Shown here one piece after another: positions 39,821 to 48,403 of a stretch of 64,000 nt of DNA (position 1 is the first letter of the stretch; every line of letters starts with the position of its first letter). The notes below the pieces were generated by a model. That model saw nothing but the letters and a program-made list of their open reading frames with translations. It was not told where the DNA came from and did no database searches. Source of the DNA: Alphaproteobacteria bacterium (GTDB lineage Bacteria > Pseudomonadota > Alphaproteobacteria > Micavibrionales > UBA2020); assembly GCA_025934695.1 (NCBI GenBank), contig JAICWS010000001.1:277301-341300 (forward strand), written 5' to 3'. Made by a program: the position numbers and the translations under genes.

Positions 39821-40927
39821 CTAGCTGGAAGCAGAAACTCTTTGGCCGCCCTGCTCACGTTTATTTGAGATTAGAGCGACGACCTGCTTCGCCAATGGTT
39901 CCGCTGCTGAATCGGGAAAGGGTGAAACGCTGCTGACATTTATCTCGCACAGCACGTAGGTGTCCTGCCCTGCGGCATCTTTGGGGCCGAACATAAAGTC
40001 GCAGTCCCATAGCATAGGAAGATCAGCCGTTTCAATTCCGAGAACTTTCTGCGCGGCTGGCACCCACTCGTTTTCGAGCATGTGCTTGAGATTTTGAAAC
40101 TCAGGCATTGTCGGAGGATGGTAGTGACGCTTTGTTGGCTGCGGCGCGGCTTCGGGCGAAGCGCCCGCAGGAGCGGGATGGAGCGCAACAATTTCCTGCC
40201 GTCCAAACCCTTCGACGCGGCCTTGAACCAAATAGCAGCGAACCATACCTTCGGGAAGGCGATCCTGATACGCTTGGTCGACCATGCGCCCCTGACCTCC
40301 GAGCGCGGCGAAGTAAGGAGCGCATCTCTCGTAAAATTCATCGAGCGTAATAACCTCCTCGGAACAGCCGGACTTGGCATGGCGTGCGCGCACAAGGGAA
40401 TTTCCCGTCAAGGGGCCCGAACCCGACTCGCGTTCGATGCGCCAAATGCCGTCGCCGCTATGTCCGCGATATTGTTTCAGCACACGCGCTTCTCCCCGAG
40501 TAAGTCGGTTAGGCAATTCGCGCTTCATTTTTTCGAGACTCGTATAGAGATGTATATCGCAGCCCCAGCCTATATCCTTGGTGCGAACCAATACCTCCTT
40601 GGTGCCGAGTTTAAGGATGATATCCGGGTGCGTGCTGACGAAAACGCCGCCCGCCGCCACCTCGCGCAACATTTTATCTAGCTTCGTACGGTCGCTTCCC
40701 CCTTCGATCGGATTTACCCATACGAGTACAGCGTCTACTTGAGAAATCTGCTGCTTCACCTCATCGCAAAAGTCGTCGTGGTAAATGGCGGGCTCGGCCC
40801 GCACACCCAAAGCCTGAAATGCGTCAAATACTTTTTGAAGACGGGCATTGGTCGATGCGATTTGTCTTCTGGCTTCTCGGTCACCCGGATAGAGAATAGC
40901 GACACGCCAAGAATTTGCTTGGGTCAT
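39821..40927 (-). CDS. Cj0069-like / ATP-grasp-like protein
   Basis: MTQANSWRVAILYPGDREAR…; VLKQYRGHSGDGIW and CDFMFGPKDAAGQDTYVLCEINVSSVSPFPDSA resemble ATP-grasp nucleotide/metal sites. Confidence 0.6.
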   Translation of the reverse strand: MTQANSWRVAILYPGDREARRQIASTNARLQKVFDAFQALGVRAEPAIYHDDFCDEVKQQISQVDAVLVWVNPIEGGSDRTKLDKMLREVAAGGVFVSTHPDIILKLGTKEVLVRTKDIGWGCDIHLYTSLEKMKRELPNRLTRGEARVLKQYRGHSGDGIWRIERESGSGPLTGNSLVRARHAKSGCSEEVITLDEFYERCAPYFAALGGQGRMVDQAYQDRLPEGMVRCYLVQGRVEGFGRQEIVALHPAPAGASPEAAPQPTKRHYHPPTMPEFQNLKHMLENEWVPAAQKVLGIETADLPMLWDCDFMFGPKDAAGQDTYVLCEINVSSVSPFPDSAAEPLAKQVVALISNKREQGGQRVSASS

Positions 40928-41016
40928 AAGACCTTCTCCATTGGAGGGCATTTTTACTGAGTGCAGAACCCGTTTAACGAAAGGATTTTTGAACAATTTT
41001 TTTAGCACAGTCCAAA

Positions 41017-41238
41017 TTATTTCTTCATCCGCTTCAAAGCTGACAATCCACGATGAATTTTGCTCGAACTAAGAGATTCAATATCTGCCGGCAAAGATGA
41101 AAGAATGAGACTCGCGAAATGTCGATGTTCCCGCGCACCATATCTTCCAATAGCAGATATTTTCAACGTCTTTTCAGGCAAAGATTCTATTTGACATAAT
41201 ACTATAGATCCGCTATGATTATATCCAAGCTCACGCAT
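41017..41238 (-). CDS. Short hypothetical protein (73 aa)
   Basis: Uncontested ORF in a noncoding gap; no recognised motif. Confidence 0.3.
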   Translation of the reverse strand: MRELGYNHSGSIVLCQIESLPEKTLKISAIGRYGAREHRHFASLILSSLPADIESLSSSKIHRGLSALKRMKK

Positions 41239-41258
41239 CCACGGCAGAACGGTTTAAC

Positions 41259-41322
41259 GTTTCTCGTCTGCCGGTACAGCACAGCTAAAACAGCCAGGAA
41301 CTAGGTGTTCAGGGCTGTTTAT
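41259..41322 (+). promoter_or_regulatory. Conserved upstream element, copy B
   Basis: GTTTCTCGTCTGCCGGTACAGCACAGCTAAAACAGCCAGGAACT…GGGCTGTTTAT; stem AAACAGCC/GGCTGTTT. Confidence 0.7.
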
Positions 41323-41391
41323 ATGCTGATCCTCCCCGATCACAGCATGGCCAGTCTTGTTCAACTGCAAAAGTTGATAAGGAGAAGAGCT

Positions 41392-41571
41392 ATGAGTTTA
41401 AGAACAGCCTTGAACAAAGCAGTTAAGATCACCTCCTTGGAAGGCGCGCCCTCGCATATCAAAGGCGGCTTTCCGGGGGTCACCCCGCCCGGCAGCTATA
41501 ATGAAATCACCTCTCTCGCCGCGGCCCCCAAGTCTGTCGGCAAGCCTGTGAATCTCTCGGCAAAACGATAA
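41392..41571 (+). CDS. Miniature LRR-like protein (59 aa)
   Basis: RBS AAGGAGAAGAGC; ITSLEGAPSHIKGGF and NEITSLAAAPKSVG match units of the downstream protein. Confidence 0.55.
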   Translation: MSLRTALNKAVKITSLEGAPSHIKGGFPGVTPPGSYNEITSLAAAPKSVGKPVNLSAKR

Positions 41572-41718
41572 ACATACCAACGTCAAATTTAAGGAGTAGT
41601 AAAATGGATAAGTTTCCATGCTTGGTAATCCATTTACCGCTTGGGCGGGTTCAAGGATTCGGCGAGATGTCGCAATGCGACTGCAAGCAGACCGTTCTTC
41701 TTTCAGGGAGCAATTAAT

Positions 41719-42498
41719 ATGCCGAAAGATTTTGATATTGGGAAACAATTCAATCGCGCCATGGGCAATGCTGTCGAAGCGGAGAAAGCACTTGCAGAAT
41801 GGGGTGTTCCCTTTCGCAGACAACCAAATGGCTCGCTTATAGTTGACGGAGATCTCGATATCTCCAGCAAGGGGCTGACCTCCCTGCCAGACCTTACGTC
41901 AGTCATCATCCAGGGAATGTTTCTCTGCAATTATAACAAGCTCACCTCGCTGCGTGGCGCGCCGCAAAACGTCGGGTCCTTCAGTTGCGAGGGCAACCAA
42001 CTCACAACTTTGGTAGGGGCACCGCAAAACGTCGGCGGGTCCTTCAACTGTTCCCACAACCAGCTCACGTCGCTAATTGGAGTGCCGCAGGTGATCGTCG
42101 AAAACTTCTACTGCACCTTCAATTTGTTGACTTCGCTGGAAGATGGCCCGTTGGCCGTGGGTCGCGATTTTCGCTGTGACTATAACCAGCTGACTTCCCT
42201 GAAGGGTGCTCCATCGTCATTTGTCGCGGGAGCTGTCACCTGCACGAATAATCCGCTGACATCTCTTGAGCATGCACCGCCGAAATTCCAGGTCCTGCAA
42301 AGCGACTTCGGCACCTTCAATTCATGGGACGACATACCCGAAAGACTGCGCACGTCCCCTGAAACGAAGGAACTGATAGAGCAGAGCCGTCGCGCAGCCG
42401 AAGAACATGCTATCGCGGAACGGGAAAGGTCAATCCATGATGCCACTGTTCTTGGCAGGCCAATCGGGGTTCAACGACCGCTTTCCTTCAAGGCATAA
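41719..42498 (+). CDS. LRR-like solenoid protein with LTSLxGAPxxVGxxFxCxxN repeats
   Basis: About 6-7 units of 20-22 aa. Confidence 0.8.
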   Translation: MPKDFDIGKQFNRAMGNAVEAEKALAEWGVPFRRQPNGSLIVDGDLDISSKGLTSLPDLTSVIIQGMFLCNYNKLTSLRGAPQNVGSFSCEGNQLTTLVGAPQNVGGSFNCSHNQLTSLIGVPQVIVENFYCTFNLLTSLEDGPLAVGRDFRCDYNQLTSLKGAPSSFVAGAVTCTNNPLTSLEHAPPKFQVLQSDFGTFNSWDDIPERLRTSPETKELIEQSRRAAEEHAIAERERSIHDATVLGRPIGVQRPLSFKA

Positions 42499-42797
42499 TA
42501 CAAATCAATTAGGTGTGTTCCACGATATTCTACGAGCCATGTCGAGGTTGAACGAGGCCTTCCTATCTGGAGTACGACCGCTTTGTAATTTGGTAGGTAG
42601 CTTTATCTACGATATATTCGACACTGCGACCAAGGCTAGCCCCGCCACCAAATCTGGAATTCCGGAAGGAATTCCGGGGACACAATACTTAATTCACGGT
42701 TACCATCATTCGATTCCCCGCCATTAGACTAACAAAAGTCACGACGACGAACACGCACCGTCTCGCTCTTTCTATCATCGAAACATTCAGTGAAACT

Positions 42798-42884
42798 TGG
42801 TGCCCCCGGTCGGGGTCGAACCGACACATCCTTGCGGATACAAGATTTTGAGTCTAGCGCGTCTGCCAATTCCGCCACAGGGGC
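42798..42884 (-). tRNA. tRNA-Leu (anticodon CAA), CCA encoded
   Basis: Minus strand GCCCCTGTGGCGGAATTGGCAGACGCGCTAGACTCAAAATCTTG…GTCGGTTCGACCCCGACCGGGGGCACCA; acceptor and T stems pair. Confidence 0.93.
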
Positions 42885-42993
42885 ACTGTAAACGTGGGCG
42901 CATCATATTACCCGCCTCGTCCCCGCCGTCAACCCATTTCTGACTTATGGCAATGTTGCGCGCGGCGCGCGCGGCGTGGTACACCAAGCCATC

Positions 42994-43584
42994 ATGGTGA
43001 AGCTTATCCGCAAAATTTATGACTGGACGATCCGCCTGTCCGAAACGAAACAGGCGGTCTGGGCGCTCGCCGGGGTCGCCTTCGTCGAAAGCTCGGTCTT
43101 TCCCCTGCCGCCCGACCTGCTGCTTATCCCCATGTGCGTGGCCGAGCGGCGGCGGTCATTCTTTTACGCGACCATCTGCACCGTGGCTTCCGTCATCGGC
43201 GGCCTCTTGGGCTATGCCATCGGCTATTACTTCTTCGAAACCTGGGGCAAGGACATCCTGTCTTTCTACGGCATGATGGGCAAATACGGCGCGCTGAAAG
43301 ATAAATACGACCAGTACGGCGGCTGGATCATCCTCGCCAAGGGCATGACGCCCATTCCTTTCAAGCTGCTGACCATCTTCAGCGGCGCGATGCATCTCGC
43401 CCTGCCCGTCTTCATCATTTCGTCCATCGGCGCGCGGGCGATGCGGTTTTACCTGGTTGCGGGATTGCTGTGGAAGTTCGGCGCGCCGGTGCGCACCTTT
43501 ATCGAAAAACACCTGACCTGGGTCGCGCTCGCCTTCCTCATCCTCTTGATCGGCGGCTTCTTCGCGATAAAATATATTATATGA
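42994..43584 (+). CDS. YqaA/DedA-type VTT-domain membrane protein
   Basis: FVESSVFPLPPDLLLIPM; GYAIGYYFFETWG; AKGMTPIPFKLLTIFSGAM. Confidence 0.88.
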   Translation: MVKLIRKIYDWTIRLSETKQAVWALAGVAFVESSVFPLPPDLLLIPMCVAERRRSFFYATICTVASVIGGLLGYAIGYYFFETWGKDILSFYGMMGKYGALKDKYDQYGGWIILAKGMTPIPFKLLTIFSGAMHLALPVFIISSIGARAMRFYLVAGLLWKFGAPVRTFIEKHLTWVALAFLILLIGGFFAIKYII

Positions 43585-44120
43585 AGAAGCTCTGCGATTT
43601 TTTCCTCGATTTCCGCCACCTCGCCCTGTTCGTGGCCGGCGTCAGCATTGCGGCCCTCGGCACCGCGCTGATCATGCAGTACGGCTTCAACATCCTGCCC
43701 TGTCACCTGTGCTATGAGCAGCGCAAGCCTTACTGGGCGACGATTGCGCTCGGGATTGTGGCGTTCTTCGTCAGTAAAAAATCGCCGCGCGCGGCTTTCG
43801 GGCTGCTGCTGCTGGCCGGTCTCGCCTTCCTTGCCAACATGGGCCTGTCGTTCTTCCATATCGGCGTCGAAAACAAATGGTGGAAGGGTCTCGAGGGCTG
43901 CGGTGGCGAAGGCGCTGATATCCCGCACGACCTGACGCCGAAGGAGCTGATGGAATGGTTCAAGAACCGCCCCATCGTCCGCTGCGACGTGCCGGGCTTC
44001 GTGCTCTTCGGCATATCGCTGACCGGCTATAACTTCCTGCTCTCGACCTTCCTTGCCTTCTTCACCTTCTTCCACGCCACCAAAGGATACAAACATGTCA
44101 AAGCAGCGCCGCAAGCTTAA
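43581..44120 (+). CDS. dsbB: Disulfide bond formation protein DsbB family
   Basis: ILPCHLCYEQRKPYW; four TM segments; ATGA overlap upstream. Confidence 0.87.
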   Translation: MKKLCDFFLDFRHLALFVAGVSIAALGTALIMQYGFNILPCHLCYEQRKPYWATIALGIVAFFVSKKSPRAAFGLLLLAGLAFLANMGLSFFHIGVENKWWKGLEGCGGEGADIPHDLTPKELMEWFKNRPIVRCDVPGFVLFGISLTGYNFLLSTFLAFFTFFHATKGYKHVKAAPQA

Positions 44121-44673
44121 GCGCACCCTGCCCGGCGACAAGGCGACGCTGAAACGCGCCGACGATGTCGCCAGCATGATCCGCGTCGACCATGCCGGCG
44201 AATACGGCGCGAAGCGGATTTACGAGGGCCAGATGGCAGCGCTCGGCGATCATCCGAAGGCGAAGAAGCTGATCGAGCATATGGCGAAGCAGGAACAGGC
44301 GCATCTTGACTACTTCGAGAAGGAAATCGTGCGCCGTGGCGTGCGGCCCACGGCGCTCCATCCGCTCTGGCATCTGGCGGGGTATGCCTTGGGGGCGCTG
44401 ACCGCGCGCCTCGGCCCCGAAGCCGCCATGGCCTGCACTGTCGCGGTCGAAGAGGTTATTTCCGACCATTACGCCGAACAGCTGGCCGCGCTCGACAAGC
44501 AGCCGGAGGAAAAAGACCTTCGCGCCGCCATCAAAAAATTCAAGGCCGAGGAAGAAGAGCACCGTGAAACCGGCCGTAACTCCCATGCCGACAAGGCTCC
44601 CGGATATCGGCTGCTGACCGCCGTCATCCGGACCGGCTCGAAACTGGCCATCGAGATCGCAAAAAGGGTTTAG
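44095..44673 (+). CDS. coq7: Demethoxyubiquinone hydroxylase (Coq7)
   Basis: MIRVDHAGEYGAKRIYEGQ, EQAHLDYFE, VEEVISDHYAEQ, EEEEHRE di-iron motifs. Confidence 0.93.
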   Translation: MSKQRRKLKRTLPGDKATLKRADDVASMIRVDHAGEYGAKRIYEGQMAALGDHPKAKKLIEHMAKQEQAHLDYFEKEIVRRGVRPTALHPLWHLAGYALGALTARLGPEAAMACTVAVEEVISDHYAEQLAALDKQPEEKDLRAAIKKFKAEEEEHRETGRNSHADKAPGYRLLTAVIRTGSKLAIEIAKRV

Positions 44674-44838
44674 CGTCACGCGCTCAGACGCTCGGGGAGC
44701 CCCTTCCCTGTTTTTGACGAATTTCTCCGCCTTTCCAAAGACGTATCTCTGCAAAAATCACTTGCGTTATGGAAATATACATGATAAAGTCCCTGCCAAA
44801 AGCGTTCAAATCGCAAGCGTCAGAAGGTGTGTATTTCC

Positions 44839-46119
44839 ATGGCAAACAAGATCGAAACTATCACGCGGGACATCGCGTCCGGCGAAACCTTCAGGCATAA
44901 AGGCTCGGTTGACCTCAAAGGCAATGTCGGTGCCGGCGCAACCATCGAGATCGAGGACGGCGGCATCCGCATCAGCGGCGATGTGGCCGACAAAGCCAGC
45001 GTCACGGCAAAGGGACCCAAGGGCTCCTACGCGTCCATCTCGAGCAAGAATGGCACTGTCATCATTCGCGGCAATTTCTCCGGCGACATCGTCGGTGGCC
45101 GGATTATCAACGGCGACGAAGACCTGACGGGCATCGAAGTCTCGGGCAAGACCGGCAACGGCGTGAAATATAAAACCGACGCCTCCGTCGAGCTCAAGGC
45201 CCCTGCGGGCGATGACGTCTCTCTCGCCGCGGGCAGCAGCAGCTCGATCATTTCAGCAGGCGCGCGTTTCAAGGCGAAGGTGGACAGCAGCCTCGACGCC
45301 GGAAACGTCGGCCCGAACGCCCAGATTGAAACCGGCAGCTCGTCGACCGTCAAGCAACTGGGCCCGAACTCCACCTTCGAATGTGACAGTTCCGTCACCA
45401 TTTCCATCGCCGCCGACAAATGCACCATCACCGCGGGCAGCAGCTCGAAGATCGGCACGCTTGGCAAGGACTGCACCGCGAAGTGCGACAGCACCCTGGA
45501 CATCGGGACATCGGGAAACAATTGCACTTACAGCGCGGGCAGCAGCTCGAAGATCGGCACGCTGGGCGCGAATTCCACGGCGAAATGCGGCAGCTCCCTC
45601 GATATCGGCGCGGTCGGCGATCATTGCGCTGTTTCCTGCTCCAGCTCGTCGGAATTCAAGTCGCTCGGCAATGACGTGACCATCGACTGCGACAGCTCGG
45701 TCGAGATCGGGAAAACCGGCCTTCGCTGCAACATTACTTCCAGCAGCAGTTCGGAAATCAAGGAGCTCGGCCACAATTCGACCGTCAAATGCGACAGCAG
45801 TCTCGACATCAAGAAGGTCGGGCATGACTGCGTGATCGAAGCCAGCAGCTCGTCGGATTTCGGCACGGTCGGTGCGCGCACGAAAATCAGCGTCGACAGT
45901 TCCGCGGACGTGCGCCTGGCGCATGAAACGGCGCGCATCACCGCCGAAGGCAGTCTCGATATCAGCCGCCGCAGCGCGAATGACGCCGATTTCGGCCTGA
46001 GCCTGGATTTCGGCCCCGCCGCCGCACCCGGCGTCACGCCGGCAACCGCGCCTGCTGCGCCATCGTCGCCCGGCGTTCCGGCCTCTCCAAAGCCGAAGAG
46101 CAAGTGGAAGTTTTGGTAA
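44839..46119 (+). CDS. Ser/Cys-rich repeat (beta-solenoid-like) protein
   Basis: 16 consecutive 17-aa units, e.g. CTITAGSSSKIGTLGKD / CTAKCDSTLDIGTSGNN. Confidence 0.8.
   Translation: MANKIETITRDIASGETFRHKGSVDLKGNVGAGATIEIEDGGIRISGDVADKASVTAKGPKGSYASISSKNGTVIIRGNFSGDIVGGRIINGDEDLTGIEVSGKTGNGVKYKTDASVELKAPAGDDVSLAAGSSSSIISAGARFKAKVDSSLDAGNVGPNAQIETGSSSTVKQLGPNSTFECDSSVTISIAADKCTITAGSSSKIGTLGKDCTAKCDSTLDIGTSGNNCTYSAGSSSKIGTLGANSTAKCGSSLDIGAVGDHCAVSCSSSSEFKSLGNDVTIDCDSSVEIGKTGLRCNITSSSSSEIKELGHNSTVKCDSSLDIKKVGHDCVIEASSSSDFGTVGARTKISVDSSADVRLAHETARITAEGSLDISRRSANDADFGLSLDFGPAAAPGVTPATAPAAPSSPGVPASPKPKSKWKFW
45166..45981 (+). repeat. 51-nt coding tandem repeat, 16 units
   Basis: Unit register checked against codons: 16 x 51 nt = 816 nt, in frame. 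Confidence 0.85.
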
Positions 46120-46251
46120 AAATCCCTTCGTCCGCTATTTATAAGCATCTGTGATTGCTTGTCTTTTTGACAAGAAATTAACTTTTCCTTTGCCGCCTCC
46201 CAAGGGAAGTGGTAATATGGATAATATAAAAAAGGATAGAGGGGGAATATC

Positions 46252-46752
46252 ATGGCGAAACTTGGCACCACCATTATTCTTGCGGGCGCGCTGACAGCCT
46301 CGGCCAACCAGGCTTTTGCGGACAACCGCCCTGCCCGGCCGCATCCGGCTCACAATGCGGCCATCGCCACCAACCCGGCCGACCGCCCCATCACCGGCAT
46401 CACCAAGGATGGCAAGCCGGTTCAGATCGAAATGTCCGTTCCTGTCCTGAACAAGGGCAACTATACCGACGATGGTTTCCAGCGCGCGCTCAAGGGCGGC
46501 GAGATGATGGCGGCGCTCCAGACCTTTTCGCAATACACCGAGGCCGAAATTCCCGGCAACATCGGCAAGATCCAGCAACAGATCACCGAAAAAATCGGCC
46601 CAATGATCCCGATGAACGGCGGCGGCAGCGCGAAGCCCGGCGTCAACTACGGCAACGCCACGGTCACGAAGATTACCGAAGTGATCGGCGGCAAGCCGGT
46701 TTTCCAGCAGGCTGCGCCCAAAGGCTCCGCGCCCAAAGCCCCCGGCAGTTAA
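46252..46752 (+). CDS. Exported protein of unknown function
   Basis: Signal peptide ending NQAFADN; strong RBS GAGGGGGAA. Confidence 0.65.
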   Translation: MAKLGTTIILAGALTASANQAFADNRPARPHPAHNAAIATNPADRPITGITKDGKPVQIEMSVPVLNKGNYTDDGFQRALKGGEMMAALQTFSQYTEAEIPGNIGKIQQQITEKIGPMIPMNGGGSAKPGVNYGNATVTKITEVIGGKPVFQQAAPKGSAPKAPGS

Positions 46753-47876
46753 ATCGCCTGTTTTTCCGGTTCCAGGTAGTGAAGGTTTTCCTCGCGTATC
46801 TTGCGCGCGGCCTCGTCGTAGAGAAACGGCAGGAAAGCGAAACGCTCGCCTTTCGTCACTTCGGTCACCTTGTGCAGCAGCGAGCATGAGAAGACGACAG
46901 CGCAGCCCGGCGGCGGCTTGAACGACCGCGGCCCGTACTCGGGGAAGCTCAGCTCTCCGCCTTCGAATTCATGATTGAGGTTGATGGTGACCGCAAAGCG
47001 CCGATGCGCCGTGCCCTTGGTCGTATCGTCACGATGCGCAGCGAAATGGCCCTTGTCCTCCGCCCGGTAACAGGCGACGATATGGCGCTCGATGCGCGTG
47101 ACCGTGAACTGGTGCACTTTCTTGATCTCGGGGTGGATGCAGCGAATGACGCGGCCGTTGATGCGCTTGAGAATATCTTCTTCGGTCAGAATGTAATCGC
47201 GCCGGCTTTTGCGGCCGTAGTCGCGCACTTCCACCGTCTTTCCGTCGACATCGCGCATAAAGCCTGAATCGGCGCCGCCGTGCTTGCGGTACAGGCCGAT
47301 CAGCTCTTCGCACAGTTCCGGCTCGAAAACATTCGGCAGATACAGCACCGGCGCCTGCAGTTCGATGCCCGCGAAACGCTGCGGCTGCGGGAGCGACTGC
47401 ATGAAGCCAATCAATTCGGCCCTGTCCCCGCCGTCCTGGCGGAAAGGAATGATTTTGAGGACACGCAAGGTCGGGTCCAGCACGATCCAGCGGCACAGCA
47501 GCGAGATCGGGCCGCCCGTCGGCTCCAGCGGCGCGACGCCATAGAGCTTGCCGATCGCAAGGTCTGTATCGAAAAAAAAGCGGATGCCGGGCAGGTTCGC
47601 GGTGACGCGTTTTTGCGCTTCGTCCTGCGCGTCCGCGGTGACGCCGAAGAAGGCGAATTTTTGCTCGTCGAACAGCGCCCTGTGTTTGACCAGCACCTCT
47701 GCGAACAGGGCTTGCGCCGACGGATCCTGGCTACCGCCGAAGAAACACAAAACGATATATCGCCCCGCCGCCGTGTCGAACACATAGCGCGGATTAGCCG
47801 TTTCGCGCGCGGTGAAATAAGGTGCCGGCTCCCCGACCGTGAGCCGTTTATATTTTGCAGTGGTGTTCGATGTCAT
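46749..47876 (-). CDS. Redoxin-like domain fused to a 2OG-Fe(II) oxygenase (prolyl 4-hydroxylase-like)
   Basis: GEPAPYFTA…YIVLCFFGGSQDPSAQA thioredoxin-fold N-terminus; HRDDTTKGTAHRRFAVTINLN … GGELSFPEYG … CSLLHKVTEVTKGERFAF. Confidence 0.85.
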   Translation of the reverse strand: MTSNTTAKYKRLTVGEPAPYFTARETANPRYVFDTAAGRYIVLCFFGGSQDPSAQALFAEVLVKHRALFDEQKFAFFGVTADAQDEAQKRVTANLPGIRFFFDTDLAIGKLYGVAPLEPTGGPISLLCRWIVLDPTLRVLKIIPFRQDGGDRAELIGFMQSLPQPQRFAGIELQAPVLYLPNVFEPELCEELIGLYRKHGGADSGFMRDVDGKTVEVRDYGRKSRRDYILTEEDILKRINGRVIRCIHPEIKKVHQFTVTRIERHIVACYRAEDKGHFAAHRDDTTKGTAHRRFAVTINLNHEFEGGELSFPEYGPRSFKPPPGCAVVFSCSLLHKVTEVTKGERFAFLPFLYDEAARKIREENLHYLEPEKQAI

Positions 47877-48019
47877 GGCAGGCTCCAGATTGCATCCACC
47901 CGAGAATATCAATTTCGGCCGCTTTGTCAGCGGCAACTTGCTTGATTTTTAACATAATTTTAGACCTCGGGAAACCAAGGGGCAAGACCGTCATTGGTCG
48001 CTGGAAGGGAGTTTCGACA

Positions 48020-48238
48020 ATGAAAAAGCTTTTAATTTCGGCGGCTATGCTGGCAATGATCCTTCCGCTGGTCGGCTGTTACACCGATTACGGACCCCCG
48101 AATTACGGCGAGGGAGTCTATGGCAGCGCCTATTACCCCTATTCCTATTACAATGGCACCTACGTCTCGGTCGGCGGTGGTTTCGGGTACCACCACCGCT
48201 ATTGGGACGAAGGCCACGACAACTATTATTGGCGCTGA
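48020..48238 (+). CDS. Small Tyr/Gly-rich lipoprotein
   Basis: MKKLLISAAMLAMILPLVGCYTDYG lipobox. Confidence 0.65.
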   Translation: MKKLLISAAMLAMILPLVGCYTDYGPPNYGEGVYGSAYYPYSYYNGTYVSVGGGFGYHHRYWDEGHDNYYWR

Positions 48239-48403
48239 CGTGAATTAAATGACGGCTAACGGCGCGGCGCCCGCAAAGGGGCCGCGCCCGCAGTCTTTTT
48301 TCATGTGCGGCTTACGCCTCGTCTCTTGAAATGGGCCGACCTTATAGGTTAAATGCCTGTACCTATCCACGCTGAGGCGTCGGCCCACATTCGGGAGAAT
48401 ATT

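Noticed and set aside
41259-41322. Copy B as a canonical EcfG promoter (GGAAC…GTTT)
   Set aside because: Spacing is 15 nt to GTTT and the GGAAC/CGTT pattern is not kept in copies A and C, so EcfG does not explain the conservation.
42407-42727. 106-aa ORF downstream of the LRR-like gene
   Set aside because: Starts inside the LRR-like gene in another frame, no RBS or motif.
42798-42884. Direct repeat (att site) of the tRNA-Leu 3' end at the other side of the accessory block
   Set aside because: No copy of the tRNA 3' sequence found by eye in 28-33 kb and no integrase gene present.
45166-45981. 51-nt periodicity as a possible CRISPR or DNA satellite
   Set aside because: Units are in-frame and conserved at the protein level but diverged at DNA level, with no spacer structure.
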